Shown here piece after piece: positions 51,919 through 60,544 of a stretch of 64,000 bases of DNA (position 1 is the stretch's first letter; each line of letters opens with the position of its first letter). A program made the translations under genes and the position numbers. Origin of the DNA: Lentzea aerocolonigenes (GTDB lineage Bacteria; Actinomycetota; Actinomycetes; Mycobacteriales; Pseudonocardiaceae); the NCBI RefSeq assembly GCF_000974445.1, contig NZ_BBOJ01000010.1, positions 248,001 through 312,000 on the forward strand, read 5' to 3'. The notes beneath the pieces are model-generated. The model worked only from the letters and a program-made list of their open reading frames with translations. It ran no database searches and was not told where the DNA came from.

Positions 51919-51934
51919 CTAAGCGCTTGCTTAG
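51919..51934. promoter_or_regulatory. CTAAGC-N4-GCTTAG operator, copy 1
   Basis: CTAAGCGCTTGCTTAG is a perfect palindrome with a four-base spacer 29 bases before the FabG-like start. The same palindrome occurs at 60465-60498 (two copies) and, with one mismatch, at 62454-62469, so these genes probably share a regulator. Confidence 0.65.
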
Positions 51935-51962
51935 CTCACCATCCCCCAGTGAAGGAGGACCC

Positions 51963-52715
51963 GTGGCCGACAGGGTTGCCATCGTCACCGGCGCGGCTCG
52001 CGGCATCGGTGCCGCCGTCGCGCAGCGTCTCGCCGCGGACGGCCTGGCCGTCGCGTTGCTCGACCTCGACGAGCAGGGCGTGCTCGACGGCGCCGACAAG
52101 ATCGTCGCGGGCGGTGGGCGCGCCGTCGGCCTCAAGGTCGACGTCTCCGACGAGGAGCAGGTCAACGCCGCGGTCGCGAAGGTCGCCGAGCAGCTCGGCG
52201 CGCCGACCGTGCTGATCAACAACGCCGGCGTGCTGCGCGACAACCTGCTGTTCAAGATGACCGCGAGCGACTGGGACACGGTCATGAACGTGCACCTGCG
52301 CGGCGCGTTCCTGATGAGCAAGGCCGTGCAGGCGTTCCAGACGAAGGAAGGCTTCGGCCGCATCGTCAACCTGTCGAGCACGAGCGCCCTCGGCAACCGC
52401 GGCCAGGCGAACTACTCCGCGGCCAAGGCGGGTCTGCAGGGCTTCACCAAGACCCTCGCGATCGAGCTCGGCAAGTTCGGCGTCACGGTCAACGCGATCG
52501 CGCCCGGTTTCATCGCCACCGAGATGACCAAGGCGACCGCCGAGCGCATGAAGATCTCGTTCGAGGACCTGATCAACGGTGCCGCGCAGACGATCCCGGT
52601 CGCGCGCGTCGGCCAGCCCGAGGACATCGCGCACACCGCGTCGTTCCTCGTCAGCGAGGGCGCCGGGTTCGTGTCCGGCCAGGTCATCTACGTCGCCGGC
52701 GGACCGAAGGACTGA
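51963..52715 (+). CDS. 3-oxoacyl-ACP/CoA reductase, FabG-like SDR
   Basis: A 250-residue SDR of the FabG type: TGAARGIG at ~12-19, NNAG near 90, and the catalytic SSTSA...YSAAK. It reduces 3-ketoacyl thioesters with NAD(P)H. Its operator links it to an acyl-CoA dehydrogenase and an acyl-CoA carboxylase, pointing to a role in acyl-CoA metabolism more than in housekeeping fatty acid synthesis. GAAGGAGG precedes GTG 51963, and the MaoC gene follows three bases after its stop. Confidence 0.85.
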   Translation: MADRVAIVTGAARGIGAAVAQRLAADGLAVALLDLDEQGVLDGADKIVAGGGRAVGLKVDVSDEEQVNAAVAKVAEQLGAPTVLINNAGVLRDNLLFKMTASDWDTVMNVHLRGAFLMSKAVQAFQTKEGFGRIVNLSSTSALGNRGQANYSAAKAGLQGFTKTLAIELGKFGVTVNAIAPGFIATEMTKATAERMKISFEDLINGAAQTIPVARVGQPEDIAHTASFLVSEGAGFVSGQVIYVAGGPKD

Positions 52716-52718
52716 CGA

Positions 52719-53171
52719 ATGCGCGCTTTCGAGAACATCGACGAGCTGGTCGCCGCGAAGGGCGAGCACCTCGGTTTCGGGGAGTGGCACGAGGTCACGC
52801 AGGAGCAGGTCAACCTGTTCGCCGACGCGACGCTGGACCACCAGTGGATCCACATCGACGTCGAGAAGGCGAAGCAGGGCCCGTTCGGCGGACCCGTGGC
52901 GCACGGCTACCTGACGCTGTCGCTGGTGCCGTACCTGGTGCGCGACATCTACACGGTCAAGAACATCAAGATGGGCGTCAACTACGGCAGCAACAAGGTC
53001 CGCTTCCCGCAGCCGGTGCTCGTCGGCGCGAGGGTCCGGGCGGGCGTGGAGCTGCTCGACGTCACCGACATCGCACTCGGCAAACAGCTCGTGACCAAGG
53101 TCGTCGTCGAGATCGAGGGCAACGACAAGCCCGCGTGCGTCGCCGAGATCGTCAGCGTCATTGTGCCTTGA
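52719..53171 (+). CDS. MaoC-like (R)-specific enoyl-CoA hydratase
   Basis: A 150-residue single hot-dog protein with the hydratase signature LFADATLDHQWIHIDVEKA and, after it, GPFGGPVAHGYLTLSL, as in R-hydratases that add water across the 2-enoyl bond. It is three bases from the FabG-like gene, so the two could interconvert 3-keto- and enoyl-CoA through the R-hydroxy intermediate. It ends convergent with the TetR gene, overlapping it by 14 bases. Confidence 0.88.
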   Translation: MRAFENIDELVAAKGEHLGFGEWHEVTQEQVNLFADATLDHQWIHIDVEKAKQGPFGGPVAHGYLTLSLVPYLVRDIYTVKNIKMGVNYGSNKVRFPQPVLVGARVRAGVELLDVTDIALGKQLVTKVVVEIEGNDKPACVAEIVSVIVP

Positions 53172-53727
53172 TCGAGTGGATCAGCAGATCCGCGTAGTGC
53201 TCCGCCAGCCGCCCGGCCGGGATCTCCCCGTCCGGGCGGTACCACGTGCCCAGGTGGTGCAGCGAACCGAAGAAGTAGTGCGTGGCGAGGTCCGCGGGCA
53301 CGTCGGCCCGGAAAACCCCGTCCCGCTGCCCTTCCTCGACGAGGCCGCGGAACTTCTCGTGGTAACGCCGCCGTTCCGCCCGCACTTCCTTCTGCTTCTC
53401 GGCGGAGAGGTGGTCGATCGACCGGAAGAACACCTTGGCGGCGTCGAAGTTGTCGACGCTGGTGATGATCACGTCGATGGCCGCCTCGCGCAGCCGTTCG
53501 GTGATCGCCCCGTCGCCGTTCGCGATCTTCTCGAGCCGTTCGATCTGCATGCGCAGCAACCGCCCGTAGATCTCGTGCAGCAGATCGTCCTTCGACCCGA
53601 AGTAGTGGTACATCGCGCCTTTGGTGACACCGGCGCGCTCCACGATCTCCTGCACGGCGACCCGCTCGTACCCCTTGTCCGCGAACAGGCGGGTGGCGGC
53701 GTCGATCAGTCTTTCAGGCACGGTCAC
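53158..53727 (-). CDS. TetR-family transcriptional regulator
   Basis: A 189-residue repressor with an N-terminal TetR helix-turn-helix (IDAATRLFADKGYERVAV, EIVERAGVTKGAMYHYF, KDDLL). The all-helical ligand domain carries a YFFGSLHHLGTWY stretch typical of acyl-CoA-binding (TetR_C33-like) regulators. It overlaps the MaoC gene at their 3' ends. GTG 53727 is favoured as start; an extension to 53766 is open. Confidence 0.85.
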   Translation of the reverse strand: MTVPERLIDAATRLFADKGYERVAVQEIVERAGVTKGAMYHYFGSKDDLLHEIYGRLLRMQIERLEKIANGDGAITERLREAAIDVIITSVDNFDAAKVFFRSIDHLSAEKQKEVRAERRRYHEKFRGLVEEGQRDGVFRADVPADLATHYFFGSLHHLGTWYRPDGEIPAGRLAEHYADLLIHSIKAQ

Positions 53728-53765
53728 GACCGGAGCGTACCTCCCGACCAAGGAGAATCCTGGCA

Positions 53766-54815
53766 ATGATCAGTGGATGGACGGTAGTCGTCGACCGCGG
53801 CGACCTCACCAAAACCGAAGTGCTGCACGACGAACGCTCCACCGAGCTGGGTGACTGCGAGATCCTGCTGCGAGTCAGCCACGTCGGCCTCACCGCCAAC
53901 AACGTCACCTACGGCGTGATCGGCGACCTCATCGGCTACTGGCGCTTCTTCCCGGTCGACGCGGAAGGCCGCGGCGTCATCCCGCTGTGGGGCTTCGCCG
54001 ACGTCGTCGACTCCACAGTGGACGCCATCCCCGCCGGCACCCGCGTCTACGGCTACCTGCCGATGGCCAGCCACCTCGTCGTGCGCGCCAAGCTGACCTC
54101 GTCCGGCTTCGTGGACACGGCCGACCACCGCGCGGAGCTCCCGGCCGTCTACAACAGCTACCTGGTGACGTCGTCGGACCCCGCCTACGACCCGCAGCAA
54201 GAAGACCTGCAGGTGTTGTACCGCCCGCTGTTCATGACGTCGTTCCTGCTGGCCGACCAGCTGGCGGACAACGACTTCCACGGCGCCAAGACAGTCGTGA
54301 TCTCCTCGGCGTCCAGCAAGACCGCCTTCGGCACCGCGCAGTGCCTGCGGGGCAAGGGCGTGCGGCTCGTCGGCCTCACCTCACCGCGCAACGTCGAGTT
54401 CACGAAGAGCCTCGGCCTCTACGACACCGTGCTCCCCTACGACGCCGCCGTGGACGTCGAACCTTCGGTGTACCTGGACTTCAGCGGTTCCTCCGACGTC
54501 CGGTCGGCGCTGCACGACCGCCTCGGCTCGTCGCTGGTGAAGGACATCTCGATCGGCCTGACCCAGCAGAAGGCCTCGTCCGACCCGCGGTCGCAGTTCT
54601 TCTTCGCACCGGAGCAGCTGCGCAAGCGCAGCGCCGACTGGGGTCCTCAGGGCTTCGCTGAGCGCTTCGGGGAGGCCTGGCGTTCGTTCACCGCTCAGGC
54701 GGGCGGCTGGGTCGGCATCGAGCGGCACAGCGGGCCGGAGGAGCTGGTCGAGGTGTGGCAGTCCGTGCTCAGCGGCAAGGCGAACCCGGACACGGCGGAC
54801 GTCATCACCTTCTGA
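53766..54815 (+). CDS. DUF2855 family protein (MDR-related)
   Basis: This 349-residue protein matches DUF2855 in overall pattern: ILLRVSHVGLTANNVTYGVIGD near residue 40, GYLPMASHLVV, and TVVISSASSKTAFGTAQCLR in place of the GxGxxG of MDR Rossmann domains. It is probably an NAD(P)-linked reductase derived from the MDR fold, with unknown substrate. It lies divergent from the TetR gene (38-base gap), which may repress it. Confidence 0.75.
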   Translation: MISGWTVVVDRGDLTKTEVLHDERSTELGDCEILLRVSHVGLTANNVTYGVIGDLIGYWRFFPVDAEGRGVIPLWGFADVVDSTVDAIPAGTRVYGYLPMASHLVVRAKLTSSGFVDTADHRAELPAVYNSYLVTSSDPAYDPQQEDLQVLYRPLFMTSFLLADQLADNDFHGAKTVVISSASSKTAFGTAQCLRGKGVRLVGLTSPRNVEFTKSLGLYDTVLPYDAAVDVEPSVYLDFSGSSDVRSALHDRLGSSLVKDISIGLTQQKASSDPRSQFFFAPEQLRKRSADWGPQGFAERFGEAWRSFTAQAGGWVGIERHSGPEELVEVWQSVLSGKANPDTADVITF

Positions 54816-54893
54816 GCCGGTCACATTCGCCGTCTTCGGCCGGTTCAGTAGGGTTCGGCCCAGTACCCAACCGACCCGAATCGGCGGCGAGCG

Positions 54894-56006
54894 ATGACGG
54901 ACCTCACGACCAACTCGTGGCATGCCGGAGTTCAGGCGGGCTTCGGCGACTCCCGCGTCCAGGAGCTGGACGAGGTCATCCGCGAGATCACGGGTTTGAG
55001 GGACCTCACCGAGAACGCCGAGACCACGGTGGTCTTCCTCGCCGGCCTTCGTGAACGGGCACAACGGAAGCTGCGGGCCATGGTCGAGCGTGAGACGGGA
55101 ACGTGGGCGTTCATCCGTCTCCGCGACGACGAAGGCGACACCGTGGAATACGCGATCGACGAGGTCACCGCTGCCGCGGAGGACGACTACGCGGCAGCGG
55201 TGGCCTACCCCGAGACGCACATGCGTGCGGTCGGGTGGTTCCTCGCCCACGCCTGGAGGTTCGTCGATCTCGCCGAGGACGCGTTCACGAGCCTCGGCAG
55301 GTGGCGGGTGACGAGTGCGGCGGTCTCTGCTCGCGCCGTGCTCGAGGAAGTCGGCTGCCTCCTGGAGGAAGCACGCGAGATCGCGGAGGCGTGGGCCCAG
55401 GTCAAGAAGACCGGAGCAGGTGCGCAACGCGCCACTGAGGTGCACAAGGTGATGCGGCCGGTGCTGAACAAGGTCGACTTGAGCACCCGCATCGCCTTCG
55501 ACACCAAAGTGCAGTTGCCACAGGCGCGCAATGTGCTCACGTACGTGCAAAAGCTGGCGAAACGAACCCGTACCGCCGAGGTGGTGACGTGGTACGACTG
55601 GCTGTCCGACGCCGCGCACCCTGCTTTCGGGGCACGAATCGCGCTCGCCACACCGTTCCTGGCCCACAAGAGCTCGGCCGTGGCGGTCCGGTACATGGCG
55701 CGCGGTCCCATGCACATCGCGGGTGCCGACGGCAGGAAGAGCCAGGACCTCGACAACACTGTTGCGCACATGGCGGCAGACGCGTTGGCCCTGTCCGTGA
55801 GAGTCGGTGCGTCCGTGTTGTGGCAGGCGTTGGCCGTCGTCGACGACATCGGGCTGACCACCGCAGCGGCAACGTTCACCCAGCGGCCGTACTGGCGGGA
55901 CTTCACCCCCGTCAAGGGCAACCGGCCCTGTCCGTGCGGCCGAGGTTCGTGGCGAACCTGCGGACATCACTGGGGCAAGCCGGCGCCGGAGATCACCCTG
56001 CCCTGA
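54894..56006 (+). CDS. Helical protein with C-terminal SEC-C metal-binding motif
   Basis: A 370-residue, mostly helical protein. The C-terminal sequence CPCGRGSWRTCGHHWG near residue 345 is a variant SEC-C zinc motif, usually seen at the end of SecA and in many unrelated bacterial proteins. The remaining ~340 residues show no recognised domain, though several conserved-looking Trp/Tyr clusters are present (WLSDAAHPAFGAR). It overlaps the convergent exonuclease gene by 14 bases. Confidence 0.6.
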   Translation: MTDLTTNSWHAGVQAGFGDSRVQELDEVIREITGLRDLTENAETTVVFLAGLRERAQRKLRAMVERETGTWAFIRLRDDEGDTVEYAIDEVTAAAEDDYAAAVAYPETHMRAVGWFLAHAWRFVDLAEDAFTSLGRWRVTSAAVSARAVLEEVGCLLEEAREIAEAWAQVKKTGAGAQRATEVHKVMRPVLNKVDLSTRIAFDTKVQLPQARNVLTYVQKLAKRTRTAEVVTWYDWLSDAAHPAFGARIALATPFLAHKSSAVAVRYMARGPMHIAGADGRKSQDLDNTVAHMAADALALSVRVGASVLWQALAVVDDIGLTTAAATFTQRPYWRDFTPVKGNRPCPCGRGSWRTCGHHWGKPAPEITLP

Positions 56007-56544
56007 AGCTTCTGAGCAGCCCGGCCAGCAGTCCGGCGATGTTGTAGGCGTCGTCGTGGCCGCGGTGGTGCGTGCCGTCGAGCTTCTGCCCGGCGATGCG
56101 CACCGCCTCCGCCATCCCGACCTCTCGCGGCAACGCATGTGACAGCGCGAAGAGCGTCTTCACGTTGACGTGCCGCGGCCCGAACGGATACCCCACGCCG
56201 AAGTCCGCGCACTGACGTTCGAACATCCTGCGGTCGTAGTCGCCGTACGAGGCCCAAACCCGGCGATCCGACCGGAACTCCTTGCGCAGCAACGCGCACG
56301 CCTCGGCGAACGACACTCCCTCGGAGACCTGCTCCTGGGTCAGCGTCGTCAGCCGGGTGCAGAACGGGCTGACAGTCGACCGCACCGGCCGCACGAGCAC
56401 GCTGCGCCGCTCGCCCCGCACCCCGGAACCCACCTCCAACGGGCAGATCCCGATCTCGATGATCTCCGAGACCTGACCGGGCGGCGGCGATCCTTCCCAA
56501 CAGGTCGACTCCACGTCGACGACCAGCACCTGATCCAGTGACAT
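55993..56544 (-). CDS. DEDDh 3'-5' exonuclease (ERI1/RNase T-like)
   Basis: The 183-residue product has the DEDDh set: Asp and Glu in VVDVEST, Asp in YGDYDRRMF, and His and Asp in HHRGHDDAYNIAG. The spacing is that of the 3'hExo/ERI1-like family, which trims RNA or DNA 3' ends. No helicase or polymerase domain is attached. ATG 56544 is chosen; one GTG codon upstream is also open. Confidence 0.85.
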   Translation of the reverse strand: MSLDQVLVVDVESTCWEGSPPPGQVSEIIEIGICPLEVGSGVRGERRSVLVRPVRSTVSPFCTRLTTLTQEQVSEGVSFAEACALLRKEFRSDRRVWASYGDYDRRMFERQCADFGVGYPFGPRHVNVKTLFALSHALPREVGMAEAVRIAGQKLDGTHHRGHDDAYNIAGLLAGLLRSFRAG

Positions 56545-56547
56545 CAC

Positions 56548-57351
56548 GTGCTGATCGTCCCGGACGTGTCCACCGACTTACTTGGAGGGATTCCAAGCGG
56601 TACCAATGGAGTCGTGCACGAACAGCTCGTCCAGGCCGGCATCAGGTTCCGGCAGTGGATGCACGAGAACCTCGCCCACGCCGCCGGCCACTTCGGGCGC
56701 ACCGTCATCGGTCCGCCCCGGCTCGGCTGGATGGACCGGTCGATCGGTGCGGCCGTCGACGGAGCGCTGTGGCTCCGGGTCGTGTCCGAGGAAAGGCAGT
56801 GGGTCGGCGACACCTTCTGGAGCGGCAACCTCACTGCCAACGTGTTCGCCGAACTGCGGAAGCCCTACGTTCTCGACGTCTACGAGTGGGAGGAGTGGCG
56901 GCACCAACGCGCCGAGCTGATGACCCTGATACCAGGCTCACCGTGTTCCCCCACCGAAGCCTTACGTCTGCCGGACGAGTGGTGGACCGACCTCCGCAAG
57001 ACGACGGACGTCGTCGCGGCGATGCCGACCGACCGCGTCAACACCGACCAGGGTGAGGTCACCGGCCGAATCCAGCACCACTACGGGAACTCGGTGGACC
57101 CGATCGTGCGTCGGTGGGAGACGGTGCACGGAAAGCTGCACTGGGCGAACCTGATGGGACCCGAGTTCGGGCTCCTGGACTGGGAGCAGTGGGGCCGCGC
57201 CCCCGCTGGGACGGACGCCGCCACACTGCTCTCCGACAGTCTGGTGGTGCCGGAAGTCGCCGAACGGGTGCGTGACGTGTTCGCCGACGTGCTCGACTCG
57301 GACGCCGGACAACTCGCCCAGCTCTACGTCGCGGCCCGGGTCAGACGATGA
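56548..57351 (+). CDS. Aminoglycoside-phosphotransferase-like protein lacking the catalytic Asp
   Basis: The C-terminal half matches the APH/choline-kinase fold around HGKLHWANLMG...LLDWEQWGRAPAGTDAA: family members have HGDLHxxN, in which the Asp is the catalytic base, but here it is Lys. The metal-binding D of LLDWE is kept. The N-terminal part lacks a clear P-loop. It may be a pseudokinase or bind a ligand without phosphorylating it. The start is uncertain (GTG 56548 or GTG 56614). It overlaps the convergent SDR by 11 bases. Confidence 0.55.
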   Translation: MLIVPDVSTDLLGGIPSGTNGVVHEQLVQAGIRFRQWMHENLAHAAGHFGRTVIGPPRLGWMDRSIGAAVDGALWLRVVSEERQWVGDTFWSGNLTANVFAELRKPYVLDVYEWEEWRHQRAELMTLIPGSPCSPTEALRLPDEWWTDLRKTTDVVAAMPTDRVNTDQGEVTGRIQHHYGNSVDPIVRRWETVHGKLHWANLMGPEFGLLDWEQWGRAPAGTDAATLLSDSLVVPEVAERVRDVFADVLDSDAGQLAQLYVAARVRR

Positions 57352-58099
57352 CCGCGCCGCCGTCGACCACGAGCGTCTCGCCGGTCACGTAGCCGCCGGC
57401 GGGGGAGGCCAGGAAGACGACCGCGGCCGCGAGCTCCTCCGGGTCACCGATGCGGCCCGCGGGGAGCACCGACTGCATCTTCTCCATGTAGCCGGGCGGG
57501 TACTGGTCGGTCATCTCCGACGAGAAGAAGCCAGGGCAGATCGCGTTGACGCGGATGCCCTTGCGGCCGGTCCACTGCTGCGCCAGGTCGCGCGTCAGGC
57601 CCAGCAGGCCCGCCTTGGACGCCGAGTACGCGGCCTGCGGGATGCCGCCGGTGACTAGCCCGAGCACGGAAGAGATGTTGATGATCGAACCGCCGGACTT
57701 CATCACGGAAGCCGCGGCCTGGGCCATCCAGTAGGCGCCGTTGAGGTTCACGTCCATCACGCCGAGGAACTCCTCCGGCGTTTCGCGCGATGCCGGTACG
57801 GCCGACGCGACACCGGCGTTGTTCACCAGAACGGACACGACACCGAACTCGGCCGCAGCACGGGCCACTTCGCGACAGTCGTCGGGCTGCGACACGTCGG
57901 CCTGCACCACCAGGGCACGGCGGCCCACCGACTCGACCAGGGCGGCCGTGTCCTTCAGCTTGTCCGCGCGGCGGGCGGCCAGCACGACGTCCGCACCCGC
58001 CTCGGCCAGGCCCTTCGCGAACGCCACGCCGAGGCCCGAGGACGCGCCGGTAACGATCGCGACCTTCCCGTCGAGCCTGAACTTGTCCAGGATTCCCAC
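57341..58099 (-). CDS. Short-chain dehydrogenase of the acyl-CoA operon
   Basis: A 252-residue SDR (TGASSGLG near 16, NNAG, and YSASK as the catalytic Tyr-Lys pair). It is the third gene of a minus-strand operon with an acyl-CoA dehydrogenase and a thiolase, so it probably oxidises a 3-hydroxyacyl-CoA. GTG 58099 overlaps the thiolase stop by one base. The 17 upstream codons belong to the thiolase end. Confidence 0.85.
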   Translation of the reverse strand: MGILDKFRLDGKVAIVTGASSGLGVAFAKGLAEAGADVVLAARRADKLKDTAALVESVGRRALVVQADVSQPDDCREVARAAAEFGVVSVLVNNAGVASAVPASRETPEEFLGVMDVNLNGAYWMAQAAASVMKSGGSIINISSVLGLVTGGIPQAAYSASKAGLLGLTRDLAQQWTGRKGIRVNAICPGFFSSEMTDQYPPGYMEKMQSVLPAGRIGDPEELAAAVVFLASPAGGYVTGETLVVDGGAVIV

Positions 58100-59295
58100 T
58101 ACGAAAGCCTTTCCAGGATGATCGCCATGCCCTGACCGCCGCCGACGCACATCGTCTCGAGCCCGAACTGGGCGTCGCGGGCCTGCATGCCGTTGATCAG
58201 CGTCGTCATGATCCGCGCGCCGGTCGAGCCGAACGGGTGGCCCAGCGCGATGGCGCCGCCGTGCACGTTCAACCGATCGATGTCGATCCCCAGCGCGCGC
58301 TGCGACCCGAGCACCTGCACCGCGAACGCCTCGTTGATCTCCACCAGGTCGATGTCCGAAATGGACAGACCGGCGTGAGCCAGCGCCTGCCTGGTGGCGT
58401 CGACCGGGCCGAGGCCCATGATCTCCGGCGAGAGCCCGGAGACGCCGGTGGACACGATGCGCGCCAACGGGGTCAGCCCCAGCTCCTTCGCACGCGTCGA
58501 GCTCATGATCACGACAGCCGCGGCACCGTCGTTCAACGGGCAGCAGTTGCCGGCCGTCACCGTGCCGTCAGGACGGAAGGACGGCTTCAGTGACGAGACA
58601 GCCTCAAGAGTCACACCGGCACGCGGTCCGTCGTCGGTGGAGACGACAGTGCCGTCCGGCAGCACGACCGGCGTGATCTCGCGGGCGAAGAACCCGTCCG
58701 CGATCGCCTTCTCCGCGAGGTTCTGCGACCGCACACCGAACTCGTCCTGGTCGTGCCGCGAGATGCCCATCTGCGTCGCGACGTTCTCGGCGGTCTGCCC
58801 CATCGCGATGTAGTAGTCGGGCAGCTTGCCGTCCAGCCGCGGGTCGGTCCACGGCGCGTTGGACGCGGCCGTGTCCACCGTCCGCTGCTGCGCCTCGTCG
58901 AAGAGCGGGTTGAACGAAGGCACACCTGAGTGCAGGTAACGGGAAACGCACTCCACACCGGCCGAGATGAACCCGTGCCCCTCCCCCGCCTTGATCGCGT
59001 GGAAGGCCATGCGCGCGGTCTGCACGGAGGACGCGCAGAACCGGTTGACCGTCGTGCCCGGCAGGGCGTCGTACCCGAGCTGCACGGCGACGCGGCGCGC
59101 GATGTTCTGGCCGTGCTCGTCCTGCGGTTCGGCACAGCCGAGGTGCAGGTCGGTGATCTCGGAGGCGGGAAGGTCGCCCAGCGCCGCCGAGATCACCTGC
59201 GCGGCCAGGTCGTCGGGCCGCAGCGACACCAGGGAACCCTTGCGGGCACGGCCGATCGGCGACCTGGCGGTGGAGACGATGACTGCTTCAGCCAC
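58099..59295 (-). CDS. Acetyl-CoA acyltransferase (thiolase)
   Basis: The 398-residue thiolase has the nucleophile Cys87 (NRFCASSVQT), the NEAF motif, GHPFGSTGAR near 345 and the second catalytic Cys in CVGGGQG near 384. It cleaves 3-ketoacyl-CoA with CoA in beta-oxidation. It follows the acyl-CoA dehydrogenase by ten bases on the same strand. Confidence 0.93.
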   Translation of the reverse strand: MAEAVIVSTARSPIGRARKGSLVSLRPDDLAAQVISAALGDLPASEITDLHLGCAEPQDEHGQNIARRVAVQLGYDALPGTTVNRFCASSVQTARMAFHAIKAGEGHGFISAGVECVSRYLHSGVPSFNPLFDEAQQRTVDTAASNAPWTDPRLDGKLPDYYIAMGQTAENVATQMGISRHDQDEFGVRSQNLAEKAIADGFFAREITPVVLPDGTVVSTDDGPRAGVTLEAVSSLKPSFRPDGTVTAGNCCPLNDGAAAVVIMSSTRAKELGLTPLARIVSTGVSGLSPEIMGLGPVDATRQALAHAGLSISDIDLVEINEAFAVQVLGSQRALGIDIDRLNVHGGAIALGHPFGSTGARIMTTLINGMQARDAQFGLETMCVGGGQGMAIILERLS

Positions 59296-59305
59296 AAGAC
59301 ACCCC

Positions 59306-60451
59306 TTACAGGCCGAGGTCGCGGCCGATGAGTTCCTTCATGATCTCGTTGGAGCCCGCCCAGATCTTCGTGACGCGGGCGTCCATCCACGCGCGGGCGA
59401 CGCGGTACTCGGTCATGTAGCCGTAGCCGCCGTGCAGCTGCACGCAGGCGTCGATGACCTCGTTCTCGACGTCGGCGCTCCAGTACTTCGCCTGCGCCGC
59501 CTCGACCGAGCTCAGCTCGCCGCGAACGTGCTGCATGGTCAGCGTGTCGATGAACGCCTGCGAGACGTCCAGCTTGGTGCGCAGCTCGGCGAGCTGGAAC
59601 TTGTTGTGCTGGAACTTGCCGATCGCCTGCCCGAACGCCTTGCGCTCCTTGACGTACTCCAGCGTCTCGTCGAAGACGCCCTGCGCGTGGGCCAGGTTGG
59701 AGATCGCGCCGCCGATCCGTTCCTGCGGCAGGCGTTCCATCATGTAGATGAAGCCCTGGCCCTCCTCGCCGATGACGTGCTCCTGCGAGAGGCGCACGTC
59801 GGAGAAGAACAGCTCCGCGGTGTCGGACGGGTGCTGGCCGACCTTGTCGAGCTTGCGGCCGCGCTCGAAGCCGGGCATGCCGGTCTCGACCGCGAACAGC
59901 GTGATGCCGCGCGCGCCCTTCGACGGGTCGGTGCGGGCCGCCACGACGATCATGTCGGCGGTGTAGCCGTTGGTGATGAACGTCTTGGAACCGTTGAGGA
60001 TCCAGTCCGAACCGTCACGCACGGCGTTGGTCTTCAGCGCGGCGAGGTCGGAGCCGCCGGACGGCTCGGTCATCGCGATGCCGGTCTTGATCTCGCCGGT
60101 GCACATGCCGGGCAGCCAGCGCTGCTTCTGCTCCTCGGTGCACAGGTCGACGAGGTAAGGCGCCACGACGTCGCCGTGAATCCCCAGCGACGACGCGACA
60201 GCCGCGTTGACCCGGCACAGCTCCTCGGCGAACACCGTGTTGAACCGGTAGTCGTTCGCGCCGCTGCCGCCGTACTCCTCGGGGATCTCCAGCCCCAGCA
60301 GGCCCTGGCGACCGGCCTCGAGCCACACGTCGCGGTCGATCACGCGCTGCTCGATGAACTTCTCGACGTTCGGCGTGATCGTGCGCTCCACGAACGCTTT
60401 CGCCGACTCCCGGAACGCGGCGTGATCCTCGTTGAACAGCGTCCGCTGCAC
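59306..60451 (-). CDS. Acyl-CoA dehydrogenase
   Basis: A 381-residue flavoenzyme with the FAD/substrate loop MTEPSGGSDLAALKT and the C-terminal ARVTKIWAGSNEIMKELIGR. The usual Glu of IYEGT is Ala here, while a Glu in LPQERIGGAI aligns with the helix-G catalytic Glu of isovaleryl- and long-chain dehydrogenases, suggesting a branched or long-chain substrate. GTG 60451 is the likely start: the GGAGG for it lies just behind an in-frame ATG at 60463 that abuts the operator. Confidence 0.88.
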   Translation of the reverse strand: MQRTLFNEDHAAFRESAKAFVERTITPNVEKFIEQRVIDRDVWLEAGRQGLLGLEIPEEYGGSGANDYRFNTVFAEELCRVNAAVASSLGIHGDVVAPYLVDLCTEEQKQRWLPGMCTGEIKTGIAMTEPSGGSDLAALKTNAVRDGSDWILNGSKTFITNGYTADMIVVAARTDPSKGARGITLFAVETGMPGFERGRKLDKVGQHPSDTAELFFSDVRLSQEHVIGEEGQGFIYMMERLPQERIGGAISNLAHAQGVFDETLEYVKERKAFGQAIGKFQHNKFQLAELRTKLDVSQAFIDTLTMQHVRGELSSVEAAQAKYWSADVENEVIDACVQLHGGYGYMTEYRVARAWMDARVTKIWAGSNEIMKELIGRDLGL

Positions 60452-60464
60452 GACTACCTCCATA

Positions 60465-60498
60465 CTAAGCGGTTGCTTAGCGCTAAGCGCCCGCTTAG
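60465..60498. promoter_or_regulatory. Double CTAAGC-N4-GCTTAG operator, copies 2 and 3
   Basis: CTAAGCGGTTGCTTAG (60465-60480) and CTAAGCGCCCGCTTAG (60483-60498) are two perfect-arm palindromes two bases apart, centred between the acyl-CoA dehydrogenase and the divergent TetR gene. The arrangement is that of an autoregulated TetR operator. Confidence 0.75.
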
Positions 60499-60544
60499 CG
60501 TGCAGTACGATCCACCACGTGTCAACACGCGAGGAGCGGCCCCG

